Source of the DNA: Enterococcus mundtii
Lineage (GTDB): Bacteria; Bacillota; Bacilli; Lactobacillales; Enterococcaceae
DNA: 33,619 nt
Direction: 5' to 3'
NCBI RefSeq assembly: GCF_002947535.1
Contig: NZ_PUAP01000057.1
Span: 1 to 33,619, forward strand
Positions 15,028-24,346 of the stretch are shown in pieces (position 1 is the stretch's first letter; every line of letters starts with the position of its first letter). A program made the translations under genes and the position numbers. Under the pieces are notes generated by a model, which saw nothing but the letters and a program-made list of their open reading frames with translations, did not search any database and was not told the origin of the DNA.

Positions 15028-16182
15028 CTAGATATTCCCAATACCCCCGCCCAATTCTGGACGATTGATTTCATCAACAACTGAGACTGTGACTGTTTTT
15101 TCGATTCTTGGATCTTCTGTTACGGCGAATGTCACGGCAAAGTTGCCCGTTTTGTTTGCTTCAATCGTTGAATGTTTCACATATACATCTGCCTTTTGAC
15201 CAAGAAGGGTCACTGCATTTGCACCGGTTGCTTGGATCAGCGAGAGGTCATCAGTTTGACCTAACTGGACAGTTGCATCAAATGCTTGTAAAAAGAATCT
15301 GGAAGGAACGTAGTTATCCGAAGTGACTGTGAGATTGACAGTTTTAGTAAATAAACTTGATTCTCCTTTGAGACCGAAAGTAACAGTGTAATTTCCTGGC
15401 TCAAACTTGATCGAGGAGTGTTTGATTTCTACAGGCAAAGGGTTTCCTAAAATATCAGTTACCTTGGCATTAGTCATGATGATCAAGGTCTGTTCGTCCA
15501 ATTGGTCGATCGAGACAGTAGCATCAGATGCGTCAACAAAGTAAAGACTTTCTTGCTCGTTCCCTGCGTCATTAGTAACTGTGACTTGGATTGTCTTACG
15601 GACCTTTGGTTCTTCTTTGATCCCTAAAACGATTTGATACGTACCAGGGGTATCATTCACTACATTTGATTTCTTGATCACAACATCTACTGGAGAGCCG
15701 CCAGAAGTCAGCGCTTGCGCATTTGTTGCTTGAAGGATAGCTGCTTCATCTGCTTGGCCCACCTGAACCGTTGCATCGTCAGCGGTTAACTGATAGATGC
15801 CATAAGTTGGACAGTCTTCCAGTTGATCGACGACAGTGACTGTGATCTCTTTTTCTACTGAAGACAGGATGGTCGTGCCGATCGTTGCTTGATAGATGCC
15901 TGGAGTGTCTTGTACATTGGATGACTTGATGACCGGAGAGACTCCTACGCCGATTGAATTTGTGATGCGGGCATGAGAGGCTGTTAAAATATTCTCGTTA
16001 GACGTTTCGCCAACTTCCAATACAACATCTGTCCCACTAATGGCAAAAGCACCAATGAAATCAGTTTCGCCAGCTGTTGGATGTATTTCCTCAGCGCCGA
16101 CAGGTTGAGAGACATTCAAGCATGATACTGCACATAAAATCGCACTAGCAGATAAAGCAATCTTCAAAAACATTGACTTCAT
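15028..16182 (-). CDS. Secreted protein with four Ig-like beta-sandwich repeats
   Basis: A 384-residue exported protein. The signal peptide (residues ~1-30, SMFLKIALSASAILCAVSCL, probably cut after PVGA) is followed by four repeats of about 80 residues (approximately 42-120, 126-205, 212-290, 297-373). Each contains D-A/D-x-V-x-(L/I)-x-Q/E, a central V-x-I/V-K-x-S and a closing V-T-V strand, as in bacterial Ig-like surface repeats. The C-terminus (ELGGGIGNI) has no LPxTG, WxL or membrane anchor, and neither Cys in the signal peptide is in a proper lipobox. It may be shed, loosely attached, or a truncated adhesin. AAGGAA precedes the ATG by six bases. The function is unknown. Confidence 0.7.
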   Translation of the reverse strand: MKSMFLKIALSASAILCAVSCLNVSQPVGAEEIHPTAGETDFIGAFAISGTDVVLEVGETSNENILTASHARITNSIGVGVSPVIKSSNVQDTPGIYQATIGTTILSSVEKEITVTVVDQLEDCPTYGIYQLTADDATVQVGQADEAAILQATNAQALTSGGSPVDVVIKKSNVVNDTPGTYQIVLGIKEEPKVRKTIQVTVTNDAGNEQESLYFVDASDATVSIDQLDEQTLIIMTNAKVTDILGNPLPVEIKHSSIKFEPGNYTVTFGLKGESSLFTKTVNLTVTSDNYVPSRFFLQAFDATVQLGQTDDLSLIQATGANAVTLLGQKADVYVKHSTIEANKTGNFAVTFAVTEDPRIEKTVTVSVVDEINRPELGGGIGNI

Positions 16183-16452
16183 TTTTATTCCTTCTTTCTA
16201 AAAATAATTTTAATACCTATAACAATATAACAGCTGTTTGAGTTATTAACGTAACGACAATTATGTAATTTAAGAAAAAATGGCGCGTGTATTAAGAACA
16301 ACATTTATCAACGAATCGAGCAGTAGACGATCCTATGTTCTAGCAGTGCGAGCTACAAGAGTCCATTTGTTCAGAAAGTTTGCGTCTAGCGCATGATTTG
16401 AAAAAAGAAGGATATTTCTTATCAGTGGAAAGACCAAGAAAAAATTTTTTTG

Positions 16453-16481
16453 TTGACAAAAAAAACAGTGCGTTCTAAGAT
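16453..16481 (+). promoter_or_regulatory. tyrS promoter
   Basis: TTGACA (16453-16458), 17-base spacer, TAAGAT (16476-16481). It starts an RNA leader of nearly 300 bases containing the T-box. The region 16183-16450, between the divergent secreted-protein gene and this promoter, shows no convincing gene. Confidence 0.75.
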
Positions 16482-16489
16482 AAGAGATA

Positions 16490-16725
16490 GATAAATAAGA
16501 ATTAGACGATGAATAAAACGAAGTAGTGGATAAAGCCAATGTTTCAGAAAGCTAGTGGTTGCTGTGAACTAGTACATGCTTTAGCGCGAATTACATTTTA
16601 GGAGTCTATGGCATGATGCCACGCGACAGCGTTAAATGTTAGAGAGATATGTTTAAAAACAGACATATAACTTGGGTGGTACCGCGAATTTTCGTCCCTT
16701 GACTGATCAGTCAAGGGATTTTTTA
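16490..16725 (+). ncRNA. T-box leader of tyrS (tRNA-Tyr sensing riboswitch)
   Basis: The conserved T-box TGGTACCGCG is at 16677-16686. Upstream, the Stem I apical sequence reads CAGAAAGCTAGTGGTTGCTG (around 16545-16564) with the helix GCTAGT/ACTAGT, and GAATTACATT gives a Tyr codon TAC at 16592-16594 as likely specifier. Downstream, a perfectly self-complementary 22-base terminator stem (16696-16717) ends in a T run. Uncharged tRNA-Tyr would pair with the T-box and prevent termination, raising tyrS expression. The same control of tyrS has been reported in tyramine-producing enterococci. The specifier position is my reading by eye. Confidence 0.9.
16696..16725 (+). terminator. T-box-controlled terminator of tyrS
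   Basis: The arms CCCTTGACT and AGTCAAGGG around a GATC centre are followed by ATTTTTTA. The left arm competes with the antiterminator that forms with the T-box sequence. Confidence 0.88.
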
Positions 16726-16779
16726 TTTGATCAAAAAATGAGCAGATACTCTGCTTTGAAAAAATACGGAGGGGATTTT

Positions 16780-18036
16780 ATGAATATCATTGATGAATTA
16801 ACATGGCGCGATGCCATTAACCAACAAACGAACGAGGAAAGACTTCGTGAACTGGTTGAAGAAAAGAGTATTTCCCTTTATTGTGGGGTCGATCCAACAG
16901 GAGATTCAATGCATATTGGGCATTTGATCCCGTTTATGATGATGAAAAGATTCCAATTAGCAGGGCATCATCCATACATCTTGATTGGTGGAGGAACTGG
17001 AACGATCGGTGACCCAAGTGGACGGACGAGCGAACGTGTTTTACAAACGATGGAACAAGTCCAACATAATGTGGATGCACTATCGAACCAAATGCGTAAA
17101 CTGTTTGGGAAAGATGCCAACATCACATTCGTGAACAACTATGACTGGTTATCAAATATTTCTTTATTAGAATTTTTAAGAGACTACGGAAAGAACTTCA
17201 ACATCAATACGATGTTAGCAAAAGATATCGTGGCAAGTCGTTTGGAAGTCGGTATTTCATTCACTGAATTTACTTACCAAATCTTGCAATCGATCGACTT
17301 CTTGCACTTGCACAGAACGTACGATGTCCAATTACAGATCGGTGGAGCTGACCAATGGGGAAACATCACTGCTGGTTTAGACCTGATCCGTAAATTGGAA
17401 GGTCCGGAAGCGGAAGCCTTTGGGTTGACGATCCCATTGATGCTAAAAGCCGACGGAACAAAATTCGGAAAAACTGCTGGTGGTGCGATCTGGCTAGATC
17501 CTGAAAAAACATCACCTTACGAATTCTACCAATTCTGGTTGAATCAAGATGATCGGGATGTTGTAAAATACTTGAAATTCTTCACTTTCTTATCGCAAGA
17601 AGAAATCAATGAATTAGCGAAAAAAGTGGAGACAGAACCTGAAAAACGTGAAGCGCAACGTCGTTTAGCAGAAGAAGTGACACGTTTTGTCCACAGCGAA
17701 GAAGACTTACAAGAAGCGCAAAAAATCACAGCTGCATTGTTCTCTGGAAATATCAAAGAATTAAATGCTTCAGAAATCGAACAAGGCTTTGGAAACATGC
17801 CGAATGTAGAGATTTCAAGTACCCCTGAAAATATCGTGGAACTACTGGTTTCCACAAAAATCGAACCATCAAAACGTCAAGCACGTGAAGATGTGTCGAA
17901 CGGAGCTATAAGTATTAACGGTGATCGCGTAACCGATTTAAATTTTGTCATTGATCCAGCTACAGAATTTGATGGTAAATTCGTAGTGATCAGAAAAGGG
18001 AAAAAACGCTACTTTTTGGCCAAAGTAGTTGATTAG
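16780..18036 (+). CDS. tyrS: Tyrosyl-tRNA synthetase linked to tyrosine decarboxylation
   Basis: A 418-residue class I synthetase of full length. The HIGH motif (MHIGHL, His45) follows the CGVDPTGDS tyrosine pocket, the KMSKS counterpart is KFGKT (228-232), and the C-terminal ~65 residues form an S4 RNA-binding domain (RQAREDVSNGAISING). It charges tRNA-Tyr. Genomes with this cluster often carry a second housekeeping tyrS; the one here lies directly ahead of tyrosine decarboxylase. CGGAGGGG precedes the ATG. A longer open frame from 16672 runs through the T-box and is rejected. Confidence 0.92.
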   Translation: MNIIDELTWRDAINQQTNEERLRELVEEKSISLYCGVDPTGDSMHIGHLIPFMMMKRFQLAGHHPYILIGGGTGTIGDPSGRTSERVLQTMEQVQHNVDALSNQMRKLFGKDANITFVNNYDWLSNISLLEFLRDYGKNFNINTMLAKDIVASRLEVGISFTEFTYQILQSIDFLHLHRTYDVQLQIGGADQWGNITAGLDLIRKLEGPEAEAFGLTIPLMLKADGTKFGKTAGGAIWLDPEKTSPYEFYQFWLNQDDRDVVKYLKFFTFLSQEEINELAKKVETEPEKREAQRRLAEEVTRFVHSEEDLQEAQKITAALFSGNIKELNASEIEQGFGNMPNVEISSTPENIVELLVSTKIEPSKRQAREDVSNGAISINGDRVTDLNFVIDPATEFDGKFVVIRKGKKRYFLAKVVD

Positions 18037-18140
18037 AATTTAGTAATTTTTTACCTTGTAAAAGGTCTATTCCATTACAAAATTCCAATTTTTGAAACTT
18101 ATCCTAATAGTTACGCCGATTGTCGTTAATACAATCACGA

Positions 18141-18177
18141 GGAGAGAATTTACATTTGTAAATTCCCTCCTTTTTTT
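18141..18177 (+). terminator. Terminator between tyrS and tdcA
   Basis: GGAGAGAATTTACA (18141-18154) and TGTAAATTCCCTCC (18157-18170) pair with one mismatch and are followed by seven T residues. It separates the T-box-controlled tyrS transcript from tdcA. Confidence 0.85.
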
Positions 18178-18253
18178 ATTTTTTATCAATTGTACCAACA
18201 ATTCAAACAATTAAAAACATTAAAATGAAATGAGGAAAATAGAAAAAGTGATA

Positions 18254-18282
18254 TTTACAGAAATAAAAAACAGGTGTAATCT
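18254..18282 (+). promoter_or_regulatory. tdcA promoter
   Basis: TTTACA (18254-18259), 17 bases, TAATCT (18277-18282), about 45 bases ahead of the start. In enterococci this promoter is known to respond to acid and tyrosine; no operator is obvious here, and the upstream 70 bases are very A/T rich with repeated CAATT words. Confidence 0.6.
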
Positions 18283-18326
18283 AAGCCTCGACAAAATTTA
18301 AAAAATTATTTTAGGAGGGTTTCTAA

Positions 18327-20201
18327 ATGGAATCAAATGTAAATGATTTAAATTTGAATGCACTATTCATTGGAGACAAAGCAGAGAATGGCCAAATCTA
18401 TAAAGCTTTGTTAAATGAATTAGTGGACGAACACTTAGGATGGCGTCAAAATTATATGCCACAAGATATGCCGATCATTACGCCGGAAGAAAAAAGCAGT
18501 GAAAGCTTCGCGCACACGATCAATAAAACAAAAGACGTGTTAGCTGAAATCTCTACGCGGATGCGTACACACTCTGTCCCATGGCATAATGCAGGTCGTT
18601 ATTGGGGTCATATGAACTCTGAAACATTGATGCCATCATTATTAGCCTATAATTTTGCGATGCTCTGGAATGGAAATAACGTCGCATATGAATCTTCTCC
18701 AGCAACAAGTCAAATGGAAGAAGAAGTCGGAATGGAATTTGCTACATTGATGGGGTACAAAAATGGCTGGGGCCATATCGTTGCAGATGGCTCATTAGCA
18801 AACTTAGAAGGTCTTTGGTATGCGCGCAACATCAAATCATTGCCACTTGCGATGAAAGAAGTGGCACCTGAATTGGTTTCAGGCAAATCAGATTGGGAAT
18901 TGATGAATCTTTCAACTCGTGAAATCATCGATCTGTTAGATCAAGTGCCAGAAAAAATTGATGAGATCAAAGCACATTCTGCACGCAGTGGGAAACATCT
19001 TCAACAATTAGGTAAATGGTTAGTGCCACAAACAAAACACTATTCATGGTTGAAAGCAGCAGACATTATCGGTGTCGGTCTAGATCAAGTCATTCCAGTA
19101 CCTGTCGACCATAACTATCGCATGGACATCAATGAGCTTGAAACGATCATCCGTGATTTAGTAGCAGAACACACACCAGTTTTAGGTGTCGTTGGTGTCG
19201 TTGGTTCTACCGAAGAAGGAGCAATCGATGAAATCGACAAGATCGTAGAATTACGTCGCGACCTAGAAAAAGAAGGAATTTATTTCTACCTACACGTAGA
19301 TGCTGCTTATGGTGGTTACGGACGTGCGATCTTCCTTGATGAAAACAATCAATTCATCCCATTTGATCAATTAAAAGAAGTACACGCAAAACATCATGTC
19401 TTCACAGAAAATAAAGATTATCTTTTAGAAGAAGTACACCGCGCGTATCAAGCAATTGAAGAAGCAGAATCAGTGACGATCGATCCACATAAAATGGGAT
19501 ATGTCCCTTACTCTGCTGGAGGTATCGTGATCAAAGACATTCGTATGCGTGATGTGATCTCTTACTTTGCAACCTATGTATTTGAAAAAGGAGCGGATAT
19601 CCCAGCGTTGCTTGGTGCCTATATTTTAGAAGGTTCAAAAGCCGGAGCAACTGCTGCAAGTGTTTGGGCAGCGCATCATGTACTACCACTGAATGTGACT
19701 GGTTATGGTAAATTGATGGGTGCATCGATTGAAGGCGCACATCGTTTCTTCCACTTCTTGAACAATTTAACCTTCAAAGTAGGAGATAAAGAAATCGAAG
19801 TGCATCCATTGACTTATCCAGATTTCAATATGGTTGATTATGTATTCAAAGAAAAAGGAAATGATGATCTGGTAGCAATGAATCAATTGAACCATGATGT
19901 GTATGATTATTCTTCTTATGTCAAAGGAAGCATCTATGGCAATGAATTCCTGACATCTCACACAGACTTTGCAATTCCAGATTATGGCAATAGCCCACTT
20001 CAATTTGTAAAACAATTAGGATTTACAGAAGAAGAATGGGAACGTGCTGGAAAAGTCACAGTTTTACGTGCCAGTGTCATGACGCCTTATATGAATAAAG
20101 CAGAACATTTTGAAGAATATGCAGAAAAAATCAAAGCAGCGCTTCAAAGCAAACTAGAAAAAATCTATGCAGATCAGTTAGTGGCAAACGAAACAAAATA
20201 A
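18327..20201 (+). CDS. tdcA: Tyrosine decarboxylase (tyramine-producing)
   Basis: A 624-residue PLP enzyme converting tyrosine to tyramine and CO2. The PLP lysine is Lys389 in [12 protein letters not shown], and [10 protein letters not shown] supplies the Asp and Ala contacts. The N-terminal [15 protein letters not shown] and [19 protein letters not shown] segments are diagnostic of enterococcal and lactobacillar TyrDC. The start follows AGGAGGG with a 7-base gap. With TyrP it forms an acid-resistance and proton-motive-force cycle, consuming a cytoplasmic proton per turnover. Length equals that of the Enterococcus enzymes. Confidence 0.95.
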   Translation: MESNVNDLNLNALFIGDKAENGQIYKALLNELVDEHLGWRQNYMPQDMPIITPEEKSSESFAHTINKTKDVLAEISTRMRTHSVPWHNAGRYWGHMNSETLMPSLLAYNFAMLWNGNNVAYESSPATSQMEEEVGMEFATLMGYKNGWGHIVADGSLANLEGLWYARNIKSLPLAMKEVAPELVSGKSDWELMNLSTREIIDLLDQVPEKIDEIKAHSARSGKHLQQLGKWLVPQTKHYSWLKAADIIGVGLDQVIPVPVDHNYRMDINELETIIRDLVAEHTPVLGVVGVVGSTEEGAIDEIDKIVELRRDLEKEGIYFYLHVDAAYGGYGRAIFLDENNQFIPFDQLKEVHAKHHVFTENKDYLLEEVHRAYQAIEEAESVTIDPHKMGYVPYSAGGIVIKDIRMRDVISYFATYVFEKGADIPALLGAYILEGSKAGATAASVWAAHHVLPLNVTGYGKLMGASIEGAHRFFHFLNNLTFKVGDKEIEVHPLTYPDFNMVDYVFKEKGNDDLVAMNQLNHDVYDYSSYVKGSIYGNEFLTSHTDFAIPDYGNSPLQFVKQLGFTEEEWERAGKVTVLRASVMTPYMNKAEHFEEYAEKIKAALQSKLEKIYADQLVANETK

Positions 20202-20217
20202 ATGTAAATCTTTTGAT

Positions 20218-20287
20218 GAACGAAGAGAGAGTAAGTAGAATGAGCGCTCATTTCTCGTTCCAAACGAACAAAGGATGAGCCTCCTTT
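20218..20287 (+). other. Hairpins in the tdcA-tyrP gap
   Basis: GAACGA (20218-20223) and TCGTTC (20255-20260) enclose the palindrome AATGAGCGCTCATT (20239-20252). AAAGGA/TCCTTT (20270-20287) forms a smaller stem followed by CTCTT. They may dampen read-through from tdcA into tyrP or protect mRNA ends; no T-rich tail makes a classical terminator. The gap is 244 bases. Confidence 0.4.
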
Positions 20288-20445
20288 CTCTTATCAAATA
20301 TTTCACGTTGACGTGCCTTTGAAGCTTGATGATCCAAGCAAAGAATACTCAAAGCACAAGTTGGCCATACGTTTGCTTTTAGTTGCTGTTAATGAAAAGT
20401 TTCAAAGACACGCCTATTTATTTATGAATAAGGAGAGTGTCAAAA

Positions 20446-21864
20446 TTGAGTAAAGCTCAAGTAAGTAAAATGGGGCTAGGAACATTCATTGGTTTGACCA
20501 TGGCGCTATGTGCCACTGTTCGTAGTATCCCAACATTGTCAGCTGTTGGTTGGACATTGATTTTTTACACGATTTTTGCCGTCTTGTTTTTTGCTGGACC
20601 CATTTCAATGATTTCAGGTGAGTTATCAACGATGCTGCCACAAGAAGGAGGCCCGCAACTTTGGGTCAAAACAGCACTAGGTAGTAAATGGGGATTTGTC
20701 GTTGCGTGGTTACTTTGGGTGCAAATGTTCCCAGGAATGGTCATGGTCGCTTCGACATTAGGCCCATTGTTAGGGAATACGTTTGGGAACGCCGCTCTTG
20801 GCAACAATCACTACTTCGTTTTAGGATGTATCTTGGTCATCTACTGGATCATCACCTTGCTCAATTTGAAGTTTGACATGGCGAAAGTTGGCGGGAATAT
20901 TGGTGTTTGGTTGGGCGTTTATATTCCTGTAGTGATCATGTTTGTTTTGGGGATTTTAGCGTTTTTCAAAGTGGGACTTGTTTCAAATGGTTATTTAGGG
21001 GATTTTTCATGGTCGAAAGCATTACCTGATCTACAACATAGTGATTCGTTGAAATATTTGGCAGGGATCACATTTATCTTTGTGGGAATCGAAATGAGCT
21101 CAGTGTATATGCCTCGTTTGAAAGATGCAACGAAGAACTATACGAAAGGGGTCTTTATTGCATTGATCGGACTTGTCTTGTTGAATGTCATCAACGCCTT
21201 ATTTGTCGCAAATGTCGTACCAGAAGGAACGATGGAATTGGCAAACATCACGCAACCAGTATTGATCTATTGTGATATTTTAGGCTTACCAACGATCATC
21301 GGTAATATCTTCAGCTTTATGGTCTTTATTGGTGTGTTATTACAATTGTCCGCTTGGGTAACTGGACCTTCTAAAACAATCATCCAAGTAGCGCGTGAAG
21401 GATTCTTGCCACCAAAATTTGGCTTCCATAAAGAAAATGAATATGGTGTTTCAAGAAATGTGGTATTGACGCAATCAGTAGTTATTTCCCTCTTTGCGTT
21501 ACTTTATGGCGTCATGGATGATGTAAGTGCGGTCTTTCTTACATTGACGAATGCAACAACAGTGATTTATTGCATCGTATATCTCTTGATTGCCATATCT
21601 TTAGTGAAAATGAGAACTAGCCATCCAGAATTGCCTCGTCCTTATCGAATTGGTAAAAAAGGAAATGGCTTTGCGTGGCTGGTTAGCTGTATGCTGATGT
21701 TGGCAATTATCGCCGTGGTTGTTTCAACGTTAGGAACTTCAACATTAGCGGATGCATTGCTTGTTGCGGTCATCGCAATCGTGATGTTCGTTATTCCGCT
21801 GATCATCAATCGCGTGAAGAAAGCAACCTGGTTGACTGAAGTTGAAGCAGACTTAAAAGAATAA
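20446..21864 (+). CDS. tyrP: Tyrosine/tyramine antiporter, APC superfamily
   Basis: A 472-residue transporter with about 12 membrane segments of the amino acid/polyamine/organocation superfamily, glutamate:GABA antiporter-like branch. The first helix reads GLGTFIGLTMALCATVRSIP and the conserved loop region QEGGPQLWVKTALG follows segment 2. It exchanges external tyrosine for internal tyramine. The TTG at 20446 lies ten bases after AGGAG; the in-frame GTG at 20437 touches that site and is less likely. In several enterococci an nhaC-type antiporter gene follows tyrP; it is not present before the next gene here. Confidence 0.9.
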   Translation: MSKAQVSKMGLGTFIGLTMALCATVRSIPTLSAVGWTLIFYTIFAVLFFAGPISMISGELSTMLPQEGGPQLWVKTALGSKWGFVVAWLLWVQMFPGMVMVASTLGPLLGNTFGNAALGNNHYFVLGCILVIYWIITLLNLKFDMAKVGGNIGVWLGVYIPVVIMFVLGILAFFKVGLVSNGYLGDFSWSKALPDLQHSDSLKYLAGITFIFVGIEMSSVYMPRLKDATKNYTKGVFIALIGLVLLNVINALFVANVVPEGTMELANITQPVLIYCDILGLPTIIGNIFSFMVFIGVLLQLSAWVTGPSKTIIQVAREGFLPPKFGFHKENEYGVSRNVVLTQSVVISLFALLYGVMDDVSAVFLTLTNATTVIYCIVYLLIAISLVKMRTSHPELPRPYRIGKKGNGFAWLVSCMLMLAIIAVVVSTLGTSTLADALLVAVIAIVMFVIPLIINRVKKATWLTEVEADLKE

Positions 21865-21891
21865 CAGGAAAAATGATCTCTTAGAGAATAT

Positions 21892-21938
21892 AAAACAACA
21901 CTTATGAAGAACTGTTTTCTTCGTAGGTGTTGTTTTTC
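21892..21938 (+). terminator. Terminator after tyrP
   Basis: AAAACAACACTTATGAAGAA (21892-21911) pairs with the complementary arm at 21917-21936 with two mismatches, followed by TTCTT. Confidence 0.85.
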
Positions 21939-21962
21939 TTAAAAAATCAAGAGCAAAAAAAA

Positions 21963-22116
21963 TAGAGCCGTCTCAACTTTTGGCGAAGTAGACGTGCTCT
22001 AATGTTCTATTGATGCCATCCGCTTTGAACGGACTACATGGGGCATGTTAATGCATGCCTCTTTAACCACATTTTAAGAGATTTTTAGAAAGAAATAGAA
22101 GAGATTTCTTTTTTTG
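21963..22116. other. Structured intergenic stretch, possible small RNA or decayed element
   Basis: Within the 390-base gap after tyrP: TAGAGC (21963-21968) pairs with GCTCTA (21996-22001) with inner GTCT/AGAC, then several shorter stems built on CCG/CGG, ATGCC/GGGCAT and GGCATG/CATGCC (about 22014-22065), then AAGAAAT/ATTTCTTTTTTT (about 22093-22116), a terminator-like end. No coding frame fits and no promoter is obvious. Confidence 0.3.
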
Positions 22117-22180
22117 ATTATTTCTAGTTAAATACAAATGTGGACTTATCGTTAGTGGATCAGTTGATTACTAGTAAAAT

Positions 22181-22228
22181 AAATAGCAAAGTATCTTGTG
22201 TCCGAAGACAAGATGCTTTGCTATTTTT
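22181..22228. terminator. Bidirectional terminator downstream of malR
   Basis: AAATAGCAAAGTATCTTGT (22181-22199) pairs with ACAAGATGCTTTGCTATTT (22208-22226), one wobble, with T tails on both strands. It ends the malPBMR transcript arriving from the right. Confidence 0.88.
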
Positions 22229-22254
22229 GTTTGATCTGCCTAGGAATGGATGAT

Positions 22255-23271
22255 CTATTTTTCTTTCAATGGAACGACCGTTTCTCGTTTGATCAAACGA
22301 TGGGGGATCACTAAGCGTACACCATTGCTCACTTCTTCATGGATCAGTTCTTGCAATTTTTGCATCGCGACTCGACCTAACTCAGAGATATCGATGTCGA
22401 TACTTGTTAAGTAAGGATGCATCAATGTAGAGAAAATCGAGTTATTGAAGCTGATCATCGAAAGAGTTTCCGGGATGATATAGCCATACATTTGGGCGAG
22501 TTGCATCGTGCGTAAAGCAAAAATATCATCGATAACAACTAGCGCTGTCGCTTCTGTCTTTTTTAAGATCGTGTCAAAATCCAAGTAATCTTCAGCTTGT
22601 TCCAAGGTCACACTTGGTTGGGCGTTCAGCCCTGCTAACATCATCGCTTTTTGATAACCGAAATAGCGTTCGAAGTATAAACTTTCGTGTGTGGTATTGG
22701 TCACGAAAAGAATATTTTTATGGCCGTTATCGATCAAAAATTCGGTGGCTTGCTTTCCTAACAGTTGATTGTCGTTATCAATGTAGATGATTTCGTTCTC
22801 ATGATGGTACGGTTGTCCGATCAGTGTGAAGGGAATCTGTTGTTCATAAAGATAATCAATGACTGGATCGTCACTGTCGGAGTAGACTAGGATAAAGCCA
22901 TCGACTTGTTTTTGCAAATGCATCCGCTGAACGTTCTCTAATAAGACGTCGAAGCTTTTCGCAGTAGCAACAGCTGTTGTTACACCATGATGTCGTGCTT
23001 CTTCATTGATTGCTTCCATGATTTCTAAATAAAACGGGTTGCCAAGACGCTCTTTTGAATCGAGTGGTGGAAGAATGACACCTACAGCGCTTGATACGCG
23101 TTTACCAAGATTTCTCGCCGTGATATTAGGGACATATCCTAGTTCATCCATGATTTTTCGTACTTTCTTTTTCGTTGTTTCGGAAATACTTGGATGGTCA
23201 TTGATCACGCGAGAAACAGTAGATGTCGCTACGCCTGCTTTTTTTGCAACATCTTTCACTGTGATTGCCAT
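22255..23271 (-). CDS. malR: Maltose operon repressor, LacI family
   Basis: A 338-residue LacI/GalR regulator of normal length. The N-terminal HTH is TVKDVAKKAGVATSTVSRVI, followed by the hinge GYVPNITARNLGKR and an effector domain containing GVILPPLDS, VDGFILVYSDSDD and ISFNNSIFSTLMHPYLTSIDI. Its place as the last gene behind malP-pgmB-malB matches MalR of E. faecalis, the maltose repressor. The ATG at 23271 has AAAGGTGA eight bases upstream. Likely binding sites are the two near-identical palindromes in the malP/malT intergenic region, so it regulates both directions and itself. Confidence 0.88.
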   Translation of the reverse strand: MAITVKDVAKKAGVATSTVSRVINDHPSISETTKKKVRKIMDELGYVPNITARNLGKRVSSAVGVILPPLDSKERLGNPFYLEIMEAINEEARHHGVTTAVATAKSFDVLLENVQRMHLQKQVDGFILVYSDSDDPVIDYLYEQQIPFTLIGQPYHHENEIIYIDNDNQLLGKQATEFLIDNGHKNILFVTNTTHESLYFERYFGYQKAMMLAGLNAQPSVTLEQAEDYLDFDTILKKTEATALVVIDDIFALRTMQLAQMYGYIIPETLSMISFNNSIFSTLMHPYLTSIDIDISELGRVAMQKLQELIHEEVSNGVRLVIPHRLIKRETVVPLKEK

Positions 23272-23335
23272 AAGTTAAATCACCTTTCTTTTTCATCGTC
23301 CATCGTCTTGTTAAAACCAAGTTGAAATAAACTGG

Positions 23336-24346
23336 TTACGTGAATGTACTAAATTCATAAGTTGTTTGGCTGACACGTTCTTGTCCAGGGCGCAATGTGA
23401 TCGAGCCAAACTCCGGGAAATGAACGATATCTGGTATTTCTTGGGGTTCGATCGCTAAGCCAAAATGAGAATGCATGTGTTGACCGTTGATCTGTAAATC
23501 TGCATCGAACCCAGTTGTAGAAAATAATACCATACTTTTGTTCGTAGTTGCTATATTCATTTGGCGACCGGAAGCTTCTTCTGATAAAGTTAAGCTATTT
23601 TTGGTGAGTTTAGGCGTATTTAATAAAAAAACATCATCAAGTCCCGAAGGATACTTGGCTAAAATCTCTGTCAGTGTATTCGGTTCTTGAAAGTTGATCG
23701 GTAAGTCCGCTTTGTCTAGTGTTTCCCCTGTAGGTAATTTGTCATGATCCAAAAGTAACAAGCTATCTAATTGGATCTGGAGTTGATGGGAATCAATATC
23801 GCGTTTTCCATCTCCAGATAGATTGAAATATGCGTGATTTGTCGGGTTGCAAATCGTTTCTACTACACTGTTGGCTTTAGTGATCATGACTAATTTATTA
23901 CCTTCTAATTGATAGGTCACAGTTGCGGTGATTGGTCCAGGATAACCTGAAAATGTATCGTTTAAATAAAAGACGACACCCACTGCTTGTGGCGATTTGA
24001 ATACTTCTACTTCCCAAAACTGAAAGGACCAGCCGTTTGTTCCGCCATGGATATGATGGTTGCCATTATTTTTTTCTAGTTGGTGAGGTCCCCATTCGCC
24101 GTTTCTGATCCTACCTGCCACTGGACCAACAGTTGCACCGAAAAAACTTTGATCAGATAAAACATCTTGGAGATTGTCGTAAGAGAGTAAGATATTTTCC
24201 ATATGCCCAGATCTATCCGCTGTGAATATTTGATGCAAGCGAGCGCCATAATTGAGAAGAACGACTTCTAGTTCGTCGTTCTTCAATGTGATTTTTTTGA
24301 GATTGGTTTGTTTGATAGGGAGGACAGAGATGCTTGGTTCAGACAT
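23336..24346 (-). CDS. malB: Aldose 1-epimerase (maltose/glucose mutarotase)
   Basis: A 336-residue galactose-mutarotase-like enzyme. Conserved features are [10 protein letters not shown] (substrate His), [12 protein letters not shown] (catalytic His) and the C-terminal [11 protein letters not shown] (catalytic Glu). It interconverts alpha and beta anomers, helping glucose released by MalP into the form used by kinases. The start ATG overlaps the end of pgmB by eight bases and has no strong ribosome site, implying translational coupling. The symbol follows E. faecalis usage; galM is an alternative name. Confidence 0.85.
   Translation of the reverse strand: MSEPSISVLPIKQTNLKKITLKNDELEVVLLNYGARLHQIFTADRSGHMENILLSYDNLQDVLSDQSFFGATVGPVAGRIRNGEWGPHQLEKNNGNHHIHGGTNGWSFQFWEVEVFKSPQAVGVVFYLNDTFSGYPGPITATVTYQLEGNKLVMITKANSVVETICNPTNHAYFNLSGDGKRDIDSHQLQIQLDSLLLLDHDKLPTGETLDKADLPINFQEPNTLTEILAKYPSGLDDVFLLNTPKLTKNSLTLSEEASGRQMNIATTNKSMVLFSTTGFDADLQINGQHMHSHFGLAIEPQEIPDIVHFPEFGSITLRPGQERVSQTTYEFSTFT

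Noticed and set aside
16281-16395. Possible 38-codon ORF upstream of the tyrS promoter
   Set aside because: No ribosome site, odd composition and no resemblance to any protein; probably chance.
18284-18295. AGCCTCGACAAA, a 12-base match to part of repeat copy 3
   Set aside because: No hairpin arms or other blocks of the repeat accompany it at the tdcA promoter; likely coincidence or an unprovable remnant.
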